In this document: positions 1 through 7,419 of the stretch, piece by piece
Layout: the number at the start of each line of letters is the position of its first letter
How positions within the stretch are numbered: position 1 is the first letter of the stretch
Assembly (NCBI GenBank): GCA_002401495.1
Contig: NVTG01000022.1
Location: 1 to 17,103 of the forward strand
Direction: 5' to 3'
DNA from: Candidatus Kaiserbacteria bacterium
Lineage (GTDB): Bacteria; Patescibacteria; Paceibacteria; UBA9973; UBA2100
DNA: 17,103 bases
Program-made: the position numbers and the translations under genes
Notes under the pieces: model-generated
Told to the model about the DNA's origin: nothing
Database searches by the model: none
Seen by the model: only the letters and a program-made list of their open reading frames with translations

Positions 1-130
1 AGATGATAGTTCGAGGTGTCAGTTCAATCATGATTTTGCCTTTAATTAGTGTGTAAAGAGCTGTTGCTCAGTGAGAAGTTTTATCAGTATTTTCCCAACT
101 AGACAAGTTTTTATGGTGGGTAAACTGATA
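1..130. other. Left edge, possible gene end
   Basis: No complete gene is visible here. One plus-strand frame is open from the left edge to a TAA at 54-56 and ends in a hydrophobic stretch (about IMILPLISV), so it could be the C-terminus of an upstream membrane protein, but it is too short to judge. An in-frame GTG at 71 would extend the downstream peptidase by 24 residues. I rejected that start because the extension would run across the -10 box at 131-136 and lies ahead of a normal signal-anchor start. Confidence 0.3.
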
Positions 131-136
131 TATAAT
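131..136 (+). promoter_or_regulatory. -10 box of the M14 peptidase
   Basis: TATAAT at 131-136 is a perfect -10 hexamer with only 6 nt before the ATG at 143, so transcription would begin at or within a base or two of the start codon. The -35 region (about 108-113) is poor. No Shine-Dalgarno site is present. This is consistent with a leaderless transcript. Confidence 0.45.
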
Positions 137-142
137 ATGGGA

Positions 143-1030
143 ATGAAAAAAATAATTGTAGTTCTAATAATACTTTTAATCGCAGGGTGGTTCTATTTCT
201 TTAAAGACAAAAAGGAAGTCGTAATCCCAGAGCCAGTTACTGAAATAACAATAGATACACCGGACTCTGAAATTTATGAGGTAATTGGTAAATCCGTTGA
301 AGGCCGTGATATACAGGCATTTAAATTTGGGAGCGGTGAAAAGACACTGGCTTTCGTTGGAGCAATCCACGGAGGGTACGAGTGGAACTCGGCACTCTTA
401 AGCTACGCTCTAATTGATTACCTTAAGGGAACAGAAATTCCTGATAACTTAACTGTTGTTGTAATTCCTGTTGCAAACCCAGATGGTCTTGCCAGTGTAG
501 TTGGAACTTCTGAGAGGTTTGCTGTAACTGACGCTCCTAAGTTTAACTACGCAGACGAATTGGAAATTACTGATCCAGTTGTTGCAGGTCGCTTTAATGC
601 TAATAATGTTGATCTGAATCGCAACTTTGCTTGTAAGTGGCAAGAGAGTGCAATTTGGAGAGATAATACGGTGAGCGCTGGAACTTCTGAATTCTCTGAA
701 CCAGAGTCTAAAGTATTACGAGATTTCTTTTTAAGGGAAACTCCTGTAGCTACAGTTTTCTATCATAGTGCAAGCGACGGAGTGTACGCGTCTTTCTGTG
801 AAGGAGATCCTATAGCGAGTACTCTTGAGTTACTTTCCGTTTATGCAGAATCCTCCACATACCCTAGCTATGAAGACTATCCGTACTACGAAGTAACGGG
901 AGATATTGCCGATTGGATGTCTACAGAGGGAATGGCCGCAGTTACTGTGGAACTTGAAACACACGATGTAACCGAATGGACTAAAAACCTATCAGGAGTT
1001 GAAGCAATGCTCGAATTCTATTCTAAATAG
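143..1030 (+). CDS. Membrane-anchored M14 zinc carboxypeptidase
   Basis: This is a zinc metallo-carboxypeptidase of the M14 family, expected to cut C-terminal residues from peptides or peptidoglycan stems outside the cytoplasmic membrane. With the ATG at 143 it has 295 residues. Residues 1-20 are a lysine-led hydrophobic helix that looks like an uncleaved anchor; no lipobox cysteine is seen. The catalytic domain shows HGGYE at 76-80 (zinc ligands H and E), NVDLNRNF at 155-162 (substrate-binding N and R), YHSA at 207-210 (third ligand H208) and VELETH at 269-274 (catalytic E270). The first ligand motif has one more residue between H and E than the classic HxxE. The stop is 2 bp from the next ATG, so it is co-transcribed with the MauE-like gene. 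Family is secure; the substrate is unknown. Confidence 0.85.
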   Translation: MKKIIVVLIILLIAGWFYFFKDKKEVVIPEPVTEITIDTPDSEIYEVIGKSVEGRDIQAFKFGSGEKTLAFVGAIHGGYEWNSALLSYALIDYLKGTEIPDNLTVVVIPVANPDGLASVVGTSERFAVTDAPKFNYADELEITDPVVAGRFNANNVDLNRNFACKWQESAIWRDNTVSAGTSEFSEPESKVLRDFFLRETPVATVFYHSASDGVYASFCEGDPIASTLELLSVYAESSTYPSYEDYPYYEVTGDIADWMSTEGMAAVTVELETHDVTEWTKNLSGVEAMLEFYSK

Positions 1031-1032
1031 AT

Positions 1033-1500
1033 ATGTATAAATTTAAAGACTTTCTACCCCTTATACTTTTGTTCTCGTTGATAAGCGCAGGTTCGTGGTA
1101 CCTCTCAGAAGGAAACCTTATGTTCTTTATGCAGATGTTCATGGGATTGTTCTTCCTATGCTTTGGTTTCCTTAAGGTAATTAAATTGAAGGCCTTTGCT
1201 AAGGCGTACTCAATGTACGATGTAATATCATCTCGTATATATGTATATGGGTTCATATACCCATTTATAGAACTAACGTTTGCATGGCTGTACTTAACAG
1301 GTACATATCTGTCTTACACAAACATTGCAGTTTTGGTTGTAATGTCGATAAGTGCACTCGGTGTGTATTTAAAATTACGAAAAGGAGAGGAAATAATGTG
1401 TGCGTGTTTAGGGACAGTATTTAAGCTTCCTATGACTTGGGTTACCTTAGTTGAAGACGTATTGATGGCTGCTATGGCTGTCATGCTACTGTCAATTTAA
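1033..1500 (+). CDS. MauE/DoxX-like integral membrane protein
   Basis: This is a 155-residue polytopic membrane protein with four to five hydrophobic segments (about residues 8-22, 29-50, 68-90, 94-112 and 134-153). The layout fits the MauE/DoxX-like family, whose members are linked to redox chemistry and disulfide formation, for example maturation of methylamine dehydrogenase. Near the C-terminus is a conserved-looking patch, CACLG at 123-127, followed by KLPMTWVTL and an acidic ED before the last helix; the two cysteines could be redox-active or bind metal. It starts 2 bp after the peptidase gene and has no Shine-Dalgarno site of its own, so translational coupling is likely. Membership is by pattern, and whether it serves the peptidase is inference. 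Confidence 0.65.
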   Translation: MYKFKDFLPLILLFSLISAGSWYLSEGNLMFFMQMFMGLFFLCFGFLKVIKLKAFAKAYSMYDVISSRIYVYGFIYPFIELTFAWLYLTGTYLSYTNIAVLVVMSISALGVYLKLRKGEEIMCACLGTVFKLPMTWVTLVEDVLMAAMAVMLLSI

Positions 1501-1529
1501 TTGACGTCAGCCAAATAATATTGCATCAT
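1501..1529 (+). promoter_or_regulatory. Possible promoter of the 131-aa orphan
   Basis: TTGACG at 1501-1506 directly follows the stop codon of the membrane protein. It is followed after 17 bp by CATCAT (1524-1529), a 4/6 match to the -10 consensus. The -35 is strong and the -10 weak. A start near 1536 would give a leader of about 30 nt containing the Shine-Dalgarno site at 1554-1559. Confidence 0.35.
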
Positions 1530-1566
1530 ACTTACTTCGAGCTCATTAGAAACGAAGGGAATTATA

Positions 1567-1962
1567 ATGTTTACAGAATGGACTTGCGTGTCTGTTAAGG
1601 AAGGCCCGGGAATGGTACCGGACGATGTACAAACTGCCTTACAGATGGCCGCGTGCTCACTTGTAATGGATCAAATTGGTGCGCGCCACGTCAGTTCTAC
1701 AGTGTGCGATGCATACATTGAAACTGAGCGGAAAACTTACGTCGTTGGAACCAAGGCTGGAGTTTTGTTCAAGGCACAAGTGAATAGCAACGGTGGCGAC
1801 TACAAGGTTAATTTCTTAATCGCTGAATCCGATTTGCAATCCGGAGCCACGCAACTTAGGGAGGCCCTGGAAGAGGGCGATTTCACTGCTTTTCCTGGGT
1901 ACTCAGGTGTTCCAGAACTGACTGAATTCCTTAAGACAACAGGAACAGCACGTTTACAGTAA
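1567..1962 (+). CDS. Orphan 131-residue soluble protein
   Basis: I do not recognise this protein. It has 131 residues with no membrane segment, three cysteines (7, 30, 47) and a mixed helix and strand look: a helical stretch around 20-40, alternating polar and hydrophobic strands at about 45-88 (for example RKTYVV, GVLFKAQV, YKVNFLI), then an acidic helix around 95-104. The start is well supported by a GAAGGGA-type Shine-Dalgarno at 1553-1559, 7 nt before ATG. It is a stand-alone unit with a possible promoter at 1501 and a strong terminator at 1971. Codon choice looks richer in GC-ending codons than in the flanking enzyme genes. The fold could be a small alpha/beta binding domain, but no function can be assigned. 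Confidence 0.75.
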   Translation: MFTEWTCVSVKEGPGMVPDDVQTALQMAACSLVMDQIGARHVSSTVCDAYIETERKTYVVGTKAGVLFKAQVNSNGGDYKVNFLIAESDLQSGATQLREALEEGDFTAFPGYSGVPELTEFLKTTGTARLQ

Positions 1963-1970
1963 AACCTTTC

Positions 1971-1998
1971 AAAAGGGCCGATCACTCGGTCCTTTTGT
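1971..1998 (+). terminator. Intrinsic terminator of the 131-aa orphan
   Basis: An 11-bp stem pairs 1971-1981 with 1986-1996, with one G-U pair and a 4-nt loop (TCAC). The 3' arm ends in a TTTT run followed by GTGT. The U-rich end is shared with the -35 element of the next promoter. Confidence 0.8.
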
Positions 1999-2023
1999 GT
2001 ATCTAGCGTACTCTTGCTATACT
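1995..2023 (+). promoter_or_regulatory. Extended -10 promoter of the cyclophilin
   Basis: TTGTGT (1995-2000), a 17-bp spacer and TATACT (2018-2023), with TGC directly before the -10 (extended -10). The predicted start, about 2030, is 4 nt or so from the ATG at 2034, so the message is close to leaderless. The -35 overlaps the U-tract of the preceding terminator. Confidence 0.65.
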
Positions 2024-2033
2024 GCTCCAGCGT

Positions 2034-2651
2034 ATGAAAATAATTTATATTATAGGAGCTATTACAATACTAAGCCTAGGGGCACTTTCATTTTTTATGT
2101 CACCAGAAGAAAATACTAACGAACCAATAGCAGAAGTTGAAGCAGTTGATGACGCAATCGATCTTACCGGACCACTAACCGCGGTTCTTGAAACCTCAAT
2201 GGGGAATATTACAATTGAACTAAACACTACTGACGCACCCAACACAGTTAAAAACTTCGCAACGCTAGCACGTGAGGGCTTTTATGACGGAACAAAGTTC
2301 CACCGAGTTATCGCTGGCTTTATGATTCAAGGAGGAGATCCTCTTTCAAAAGAGGATTCACAAGCAGCTTCCTGGGGAACAGGAGGCCCTGGATATTCTT
2401 TTGCTGACGAAATTCATGCTAACAATCAGAACGATGTAGGAACTATAGCAATGGCAAACTCAGGCCCTGACACTAACGGAAGCCAGTTCTTCATTAACGT
2501 ATCAGGAAACAACTTTTTAGATGACAAACATACAGTTTTCGGATCAGTAGTGGAAGGAATGGATATAGTTGCTGCAATTGAAAACACACCTGTAGGACAA
2601 TCAGATCGACCAACGGATGCAGTTGTTGTTACATCTATTACAATAAAATAG
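2034..2651 (+). CDS. Anchored cyclophilin-type peptidyl-prolyl isomerase
   Basis: This cyclophilin catalyses cis-trans isomerisation of X-Pro bonds and so assists protein folding. It has 205 residues. Residues 1-22 form a hydrophobic N-terminal helix (signal or anchor) and about 23-48 an acidic linker, so the catalytic domain (about 49-205) probably faces outward. The signature FHRVIAGFMIQGGDP starts at residue 89 with catalytic R91. NGSQFFIN (148-155) supplies the active-site Phe. FLDDKHTVFG (161-170) has Phe where human CypA has the cyclosporin-contacting Trp121, so low cyclosporin sensitivity is expected. It is followed after 14 bp by the helicase gene, probably in the same transcript. Family is certain; clients are unknown. 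Confidence 0.95.
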   Translation: MKIIYIIGAITILSLGALSFFMSPEENTNEPIAEVEAVDDAIDLTGPLTAVLETSMGNITIELNTTDAPNTVKNFATLAREGFYDGTKFHRVIAGFMIQGGDPLSKEDSQAASWGTGGPGYSFADEIHANNQNDVGTIAMANSGPDTNGSQFFINVSGNNFLDDKHTVFGSVVEGMDIVAAIENTPVGQSDRPTDAVVVTSITIK

Positions 2652-2665
2652 GTTAAATCTAGTGT

Positions 2666-4282
2666 ATGGAGCAAAAGACCGCACTAGGAATGTTAAAAAC
2701 CGGACGCAATGTGTATCTCACTGGAGCTGCAGGCTCCGGTAAAACGTTCGTTCTAAACGAATACATAAAATATCTACGTAAGAATAATGTGGGTGTTGGT
2801 GTTACGGCATCCACCGGAATAGCTGCCACCCACTTAAGTGGTATGACTATTCACTCCTGGAGTGGAATTGGTATAAAAGACTATTTAAGTGATTGGGATA
2901 TTGATTCTATGACCCAACGACAACCGTTGGTAAAACGATTTGAAAGAACCGACGTCCTACTAGTAGATGAAGTTTCGATGCTACGTCCTGAGTTTATCGA
3001 TATGATAGATCAGGTAACTCGCGCTATGAAAAGGGTGGATGCTCCTTTTGGAGGTATGCAGGTAATCTTTTCTGGAGACTTCTTTCAACTCCCTCCTGTA
3101 GTTAAAGGAGGTTCCAGTGATTCCTTCGCTGACTCGTCTCACGCTTGGTTAAATGGCGATATTCGAGCTTGTTACCTTACCGAGCAATTTCGCCAAGAAG
3201 GAGGTCAACTTCTCGATATTTTGAATGATATACGCGATGGAGAAATTTCAGCTCAAACCCAGGAATCTCTTGAGAGCAGAATGCCAAGTGATGATATTGA
3301 CGATGTTGAAAACAACGCGGTTGTTTTGCACACTCATAATGCAGATGTTGATGAAAGAAATGCAAAAGAACTTAAAAAAATTGATGGAAAAGTTTCAAGT
3401 TATGAAATGGTATCCACGGGTAGGGCTAACTTAGTTGAAACCTTAAAGAAAGGAGTTTTGGTTCCTGAAACACTGCAACTAAAAGTTGGTGCTCAAGTTA
3501 TGTTTGTTAAGAACTCCCCTGATCAAGAATATGCAAACGGAACCCTTGGGGAGGTAACTGATATAAGTGGAACGTACCCAGTGGTTGAAACTCAAACGGG
3601 AAAGGAAATAGTGGCATCCCCCGTTTCATGGGAGGTAATTGATGATGGAAAAGTATTAGCGAGTGTTTCGCAAATTCCATTACGCCTTGCATGGGCAATT
3701 ACCGTTCATAAAAGCCAGGGTATGAGTCTAGATACTATTGAAGTAGATCTTTCCCGTGCCTTCACCCCAGGACAGGGTTACGTTGCACTCTCTAGGGCTA
3801 GAACCTTGGCAGGGCTAACCTTACAAGGATTGAACGCAACGGCCTTACAGGTTCATCCATACGTTTCAGCACGAGATGCTGAATTTCAAGCGGAATCTGT
3901 TAAGTGGGAGAATATATATTCAAAATTCTCCGCTGCAAGAATATTGGAGTTAGAAACTGAATTTCTCTCTAAAGTTGCAAGGAGCGACTCCGAAGTAGTT
4001 TCAATGCCAACACATCTTAAAACACGAGTGTTGCTTGAAGAAGGAAAAACGATTGAGGAGATTGCCAAAGAGCGAAGCATGACTAAAGGAACCATTGTTT
4101 CTCATTTAGAAAAGCTTAAAGCGGAAGGGGATACGTATGAGCATCTTATGGATGATGATACTGATGTAATTTTGGAAGCTTTTAAGAAAACTAAGGAGTA
4201 TAAGTTAGCCCCAGTACACAGACTTCTAAAAGGAAAGTACACTTACGACGAAATAAAACTAGCGAGGGTGTTTATAAGTTAA
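2666..4282 (+). CDS. PIF1-like helicase with C-terminal HTH domain
   Basis: This is a superfamily 1B DNA helicase of the PIF1/RecD2-like group, expected to unwind DNA (replication restart, G-quadruplex or R-loop removal) with ATP. It has 538 residues. Motif I GAAGSGKT is at 20-27, ASTGIAA at 48-54, the Walker B segment VDEVSM at 100-105, GDFFQLPPV at 137-145, motif V HKSQG at 348-352 and motif VI YVALSRART at 372-380. The C-terminal 90 residues (about 448-535), with LKTRVLLEEGKTIEEIAKER and TKGTIVSHLEKL, match the helix-turn-helix domain found at the C-terminus of some RecQ and PIF1 proteins. No clear Shine-Dalgarno site precedes the ATG; it likely follows the cyclophilin gene in one transcript. 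Confidence 0.9.
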   Translation: MEQKTALGMLKTGRNVYLTGAAGSGKTFVLNEYIKYLRKNNVGVGVTASTGIAATHLSGMTIHSWSGIGIKDYLSDWDIDSMTQRQPLVKRFERTDVLLVDEVSMLRPEFIDMIDQVTRAMKRVDAPFGGMQVIFSGDFFQLPPVVKGGSSDSFADSSHAWLNGDIRACYLTEQFRQEGGQLLDILNDIRDGEISAQTQESLESRMPSDDIDDVENNAVVLHTHNADVDERNAKELKKIDGKVSSYEMVSTGRANLVETLKKGVLVPETLQLKVGAQVMFVKNSPDQEYANGTLGEVTDISGTYPVVETQTGKEIVASPVSWEVIDDGKVLASVSQIPLRLAWAITVHKSQGMSLDTIEVDLSRAFTPGQGYVALSRARTLAGLTLQGLNATALQVHPYVSARDAEFQAESVKWENIYSKFSAARILELETEFLSKVARSDSEVVSMPTHLKTRVLLEEGKTIEEIAKERSMTKGTIVSHLEKLKAEGDTYEHLMDDDTDVILEAFKKTKEYKLAPVHRLLKGKYTYDEIKLARVFIS

Positions 4283-4302
4283 AGTGGACCATAGTTTTGA
4301 TG

Positions 4303-4308
4303 TAAACT
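4303..4308 (+). promoter_or_regulatory. Possible -10 box of the FKBP gene
   Basis: TAAACT at 4303-4308 lies 9 nt before the ATG at 4318. No good -35 is visible. An AAGGAG at 4311-4316 looks like a Shine-Dalgarno site, but it is only 1 nt from ATG, much closer than usual, so its role in initiation is doubtful. Confidence 0.35.
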
Positions 4309-4317
4309 GGAAGGAGT

Positions 4318-4845
4318 ATGAATCAAAATGAATCCATAGCAGTTGTAGTAGGAGTTGTAGTATCTCTACTTTTTGTTCCTGCGCTGTTTATTATTTCGGG
4401 AGGAGACAAGAATACTGACACTAAAGTAAAGATTCACGAAGTTACAGAGAAGATTAAAAGAATTCACGTTACTCAAAGTAGTACTGCAGTTCACAGTAAT
4501 TTTACCGTTAAAGATTTCGTAAAGGGAGAAGGTGAAAAAGCACAATACGGAGACACTCTTTATGTTCACTACGTTGGACAACTATTAAATGGAGAAACTT
4601 TTGACACTTCAGCTAAAAGCGACGTTCCCTTTGAAGTTCAATTGGGAGTTGGTCAAGTTATAACCGGGTGGGAACTAGGACTTGTTGGAATGAAAGAAGG
4701 TGGAACACGACGACTTATAATTCCTGCAGAATTTGCCTACGGCGAAAGAGAAATAGCTAATCAGAAAGGTGAGGTAATAATTCCTGCAAATTCAACTCTA
4801 CTATTTGATATTATCCTTCTAAAGATTAAAAGGGCTTTGAATTAG
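4318..4845 (+). CDS. Anchored FKBP-type peptidyl-prolyl isomerase
   Basis: This is a second peptidyl-prolyl isomerase, from the FKBP family, unrelated in fold to the cyclophilin 1.7 kb upstream. It has 175 residues: a hydrophobic anchor at about 7-27, a polar linker to about 60, then one FKBP domain (about 64-171). Expected pocket residues are present: Y85 in YVHYVG, F95-D96, V115-I116, W118, Y141 and F163. There is no extra chaperone (IF) insert, so it resembles the short FKBPs. With its anchor it should act at the outer face of the membrane. Nearby repair genes show no obvious functional link. Family is certain. Confidence 0.94.
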   Translation: MNQNESIAVVVGVVVSLLFVPALFIISGGDKNTDTKVKIHEVTEKIKRIHVTQSSTAVHSNFTVKDFVKGEGEKAQYGDTLYVHYVGQLLNGETFDTSAKSDVPFEVQLGVGQVITGWELGLVGMKEGGTRRLIIPAEFAYGEREIANQKGEVIIPANSTLLFDIILLKIKRALN

Positions 4846-4864
4846 TCCTATAGTACCGTACAGT
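4837..4864 (+). promoter_or_regulatory. Possible promoter of uvrB
   Basis: TTGAAT (4837-4842), a 16-bp spacer, then TACAGT (4859-4864); each hexamer is a 4/6 match. The predicted start falls at the GTG at 4871, giving a leaderless message. A second -10-like TATAGT lies at 4849-4854 without a -35. The -35 overlaps the end of the FKBP coding region. Confidence 0.4.
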
Positions 4865-4870
4865 AGTGGT

Positions 4871-6982
4871 GTGAAAGACAAAGTATTCAACCTAAAGATG
4901 CCATTTAAACCCTCTGGAGATCAACCAGGGGCTATTTCTACGCTAACTGAGGGTGTTAAGAGTGGTAAACGTCACCAAACTCTCCTTGGAGCAACAGGAA
5001 CTGGAAAAACCTTTACGATCGCCAATGTAATTCAAAATACAGGAAAAGCTACCTTAGTTATTGCGCACAACAAAACTCTTGCGGCACAACTGGCAGCGGA
5101 GTTTATGGAATTCTTTCCCGATAATGAAGTTCACTACTTTGTTTCGTATTATGATTTCTATCAACCAGAAGCGTACGTTGCCATTACCGATACTTTTATC
5201 GAAAAAGAAGCGCAAGTTAATAAAGAGATTGAAAGGTTGCGTCACGCTACAACTCAAGCTCTCCTAACTAGAAAAGATGTAATCGTTGTTTCTTCCGTTT
5301 CCTCCATATATGGATTAGGTAACCCAGAGGAATACGCGAAGGTAATTTTGCACATAAAAACTGGAGGTGAATATACTAGGGCAATTTTAATACGAGAACT
5401 AGTAGGAATGTATTTTGAAAGAGTTGCAGGAGAGCTACTCCCCGGAACGTTCAGAGCACTAGGAAATACAACAGAGATAATGCCCTCAAACAAAGAGGTG
5501 ATCTACCGACTACACTTTAAAGGTGAGTTGATTGAAAAGGTTGAACTAATGGATCCTATAACAAGAGAAATTCAAAAGGAAGTTGAAGAGTTCCATTTGT
5601 TCCCAGCTAAACACTTTGTAACACCTGATGCTGTTAAAGAAGAAGCACTAAAAGATATTGAAGCAGAACTGAAAGAACGTTTGGCTATTCTGCGACGTTC
5701 AGGAAAAGAATTAGATGCTGAAAGGTTAAGTCGTAGAACACGACAAGACGTGGCGAGAATAAAAGAAATTGGATTCTGTAGTGGAATCGAAAACTATTCC
5801 ATGCATTTTGATCGTCGCTCTTCCGGTGAGCCACCTCACACACTCATTTCCTACTTCCCAAAGAAAGCAGACGGAAGTCCGGACTTTCTAACTGTTATAG
5901 ATGAATCTCACGTTACTTTGCCTCAAATTGCAGGAATGCAAGCAGGAGACCGTGCGAGAAAAGATAACCTTGTTGAATTTGGTTTTAGATTACCAAGTGC
6001 GCGAGACAACAGGCCTTTAAACTTTGAAGAATTTGAAGAAAAGACGGCTGAATCAATTTATGTAAGTGCAACACCTGGAAAGTATGAGTTTGAACACAGT
6101 AGTGATAAGTCTTGCGAACTTCACACTGCCTACAAGATGAAAGACCATGCTGCTATTCATTCCGTTAAAGTACCTAAAAAGCACCCAGAAGATTGTTCTG
6201 TTGTTGAGCAAATAATTAGACCAACCGGATTAGTTGATCCAAAAGTGGAAGTTCGCCCAATTGTTTCCAAGGGAACGTATCGAGGACAAGTTAAGGATTT
6301 TATTGCTGAATCTGAGAAGGTTACGAAAAATGGTGCAAGATCAATGGTGACTGTACTAACTAAGAAAATGGCGGAAGATCTAACTGACTTCTTAAAGGAA
6401 AGCGGCACTAAAGTTGAATATATCCACAGTGATGTTAAAACAGTTGAAAGAATAAGTATTTTAACTGAATTCCGAAAGGGAACTTTTGATGTACTTGTAG
6501 GAGTGAACTTACTTCGTGAGGGATTAGACCTTCCTGAGGTTGAGTTGGTTGCAATATTAGACGCCGACAAAGAAGGGTTTCTTCGTAGTGATACAGCGCT
6601 AATTCAAACAATTGGAAGAGCCGCTCGAAATGTAAGTGGACGAGTGATTCTCTACGCCGATCGACTAACTGGCTCAATGGAGAGAGCTTTAAACGAAACT
6701 GATAGAAGAAGAGAGAAACAAGTGGCATACAACACTAAGCATGGAATCACTCCAAAGAGTATTAAGAAGAAAATTACGGATATTTCAGAGCAATTTATAA
6801 AGAGTCACACAAAGGCTGTGAACAAATTAGTTGAGATGGATACTGCGATGATTACAACTAAAGCAGGAAGAAAGAAATTGGTTGTTGCAAAACGAAAGCA
6901 AATGGTAAATGCTGCTAAGAATCTTGATTTTGAGACGGCGGCTCTTTTGAGGGACGAGATAAAGAAAGTTGAGGAGATGTAA
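4871..6982 (+). CDS. uvrB: UvrB excinuclease helicase subunit
   Basis: UvrB is the central subunit of nucleotide excision repair: it receives damaged DNA from UvrA, inserts a beta-hairpin to verify the lesion and recruits UvrC. The protein has 703 residues, a little longer than usual. Walker A GATGTGKT is at 40-47, the beta-hairpin tyrosine cluster YYDFYQPE at 93-100, the DESH box at 344-347, SATPG at 399-403, and the helicase C-terminal motifs EGLDLPEVELV (550-560) and QTIGRAARN (579-587). The UVR domain, with NLDFETAALLRDEIKK, is at the extreme C-terminus. An extra block of roughly 30 residues (about 411-441) separates SATPGKYEFE from EQIIRPTGL. The start is GTG, chosen because residues 11-18 (PFKPSGDQ) align with the family N-terminus and nothing in-frame upstream fits better. 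Confidence 0.97.
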   Translation: MKDKVFNLKMPFKPSGDQPGAISTLTEGVKSGKRHQTLLGATGTGKTFTIANVIQNTGKATLVIAHNKTLAAQLAAEFMEFFPDNEVHYFVSYYDFYQPEAYVAITDTFIEKEAQVNKEIERLRHATTQALLTRKDVIVVSSVSSIYGLGNPEEYAKVILHIKTGGEYTRAILIRELVGMYFERVAGELLPGTFRALGNTTEIMPSNKEVIYRLHFKGELIEKVELMDPITREIQKEVEEFHLFPAKHFVTPDAVKEEALKDIEAELKERLAILRRSGKELDAERLSRRTRQDVARIKEIGFCSGIENYSMHFDRRSSGEPPHTLISYFPKKADGSPDFLTVIDESHVTLPQIAGMQAGDRARKDNLVEFGFRLPSARDNRPLNFEEFEEKTAESIYVSATPGKYEFEHSSDKSCELHTAYKMKDHAAIHSVKVPKKHPEDCSVVEQIIRPTGLVDPKVEVRPIVSKGTYRGQVKDFIAESEKVTKNGARSMVTVLTKKMAEDLTDFLKESGTKVEYIHSDVKTVERISILTEFRKGTFDVLVGVNLLREGLDLPEVELVAILDADKEGFLRSDTALIQTIGRAARNVSGRVILYADRLTGSMERALNETDRRREKQVAYNTKHGITPKSIKKKITDISEQFIKSHTKAVNKLVEMDTAMITTKAGRKKLVVAKRKQMVNAAKNLDFETAALLRDEIKKVEEM

Positions 6983-6984
6983 AT

Positions 6985-7012
6985 TTGACTTAAAGATATT
7001 TTTACGTAAAGT
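6985..7012 (+). promoter_or_regulatory. Promoter of the zinc-ribbon gene
   Basis: TTGACT (6985-6990, 5/6 match), a 16-bp spacer and TAAAGT (7007-7012) lie just after the uvrB stop. The predicted start near 7019 leaves a leader of about 20 nt that contains a GGGAG Shine-Dalgarno site at 7026-7030. The small gene can therefore be expressed independently of uvrB. Confidence 0.6.
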
Positions 7013-7037
7013 GAAGCAAGCAACTGGGAGATTTTGA

Positions 7038-7325
7038 ATGCGACACAAAATTAAATTCACCAAAACCGCCGGCCAAATTATTATTTCCGTTAAAACTGCC
7101 AAGAGTGTTTTACGGAAACGACTTGAAGAATATCAGGCAAAATTCGCAGAAAAGCCGGTACAAAAGGAAGGCTCTAGGCGTAAAAGAATAACTGCACGCA
7201 TATCATGGAAGGCACATACTTTTGTGTGTCCAAATTGCCCTGCTAGACACAAACCTAGTCGTAAAGACATTCAGTGTTCATGCGGAGTAGACATCAAGGT
7301 TCGCCGCAGGGGAATCTTCAGCTAG
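7038..7325 (+). CDS. Small basic zinc-ribbon protein between uvrB and uvrA
   Basis: I do not recognise this 95-residue protein. It is strongly basic (many K and R throughout), with a helical middle (about 20-38) and a C-terminal four-cysteine zinc-ribbon: C64-x2-C67 and C80-x-C82-G. Basic tails flank the ribbon (RRKR at 47-50, KVRRRG at 87-92), which suggests nucleic-acid or ribosome binding. The start is supported by a GGGAG Shine-Dalgarno 7 nt upstream. It is a complete unit with its own promoter and terminator, lying between two repair genes. A role in repair is only inferred from position; a ribosome-associated or transcription-related zinc-ribbon is equally possible. Confidence 0.75.
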   Translation: MRHKIKFTKTAGQIIISVKTAKSVLRKRLEEYQAKFAEKPVQKEGSRRKRITARISWKAHTFVCPNCPARHKPSRKDIQCSCGVDIKVRRRGIFS

Positions 7326-7332
7326 TATTGAG

Positions 7333-7358
7333 AGGCGCCAGACTAACGGCGCCTTTTC
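7333..7358 (+). terminator. Intrinsic terminator of the zinc-ribbon gene
   Basis: A perfect 7-bp GC-rich stem (AGGCGCC at 7333-7339 with GGCGCCT at 7348-7354) has an 8-nt loop and is followed by a T-rich tail (TTTTCGTTT). Confidence 0.8.
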
Positions 7359-7372
7359 GTTTGCCCCTCGTA

Positions 7373-7381
7373 TGATATAGT
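7373..7381 (+). promoter_or_regulatory. Extended -10 promoter of uvrA
   Basis: TGA followed by TATAGT (7376-7381) forms an extended -10. The matching -35 (about 7354-7359) falls in the T-rich tail of the terminator and is poor. The predicted start near 7388 gives a leader of about 32 nt with a small hairpin (CCCCA at 7399-7403 pairing with TGGGG at 7407-7411) just before the ATG. I see no LexA-like box. Confidence 0.5.
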
Positions 7382-7419
7382 ACCCACTCAACCCCTGCCC
7401 CCATGCTGGGGCGTAACAT

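Noticed and set aside
71..142. GTG start lengthening the M14 peptidase by 24 residues.
   Set aside because: The extension would span the TATAAT box, and the hydrophobic anchor begins naturally at 143.
1502..1509. TGACGTCA palindrome after the membrane protein gene, as an operator.
   Set aside because: An 8-bp palindrome is expected by chance in 17 kb; there is no second copy and no regulator gene nearby.
6157..6570. A 137-codon minus-strand frame antisense to uvrB.
   Set aside because: It is a shadow of a secure uvrB frame; the translation is Ser/Thr-rich, with no promoter or ribosome site.
7388..7419. LexA/SOS operator control of the uvr genes.
   Set aside because: No inverted repeat of the GAAC-n4-GTTC or CTGT-n8-ACAG type was found in the uvrB, uvrA or uvrC upstream regions.
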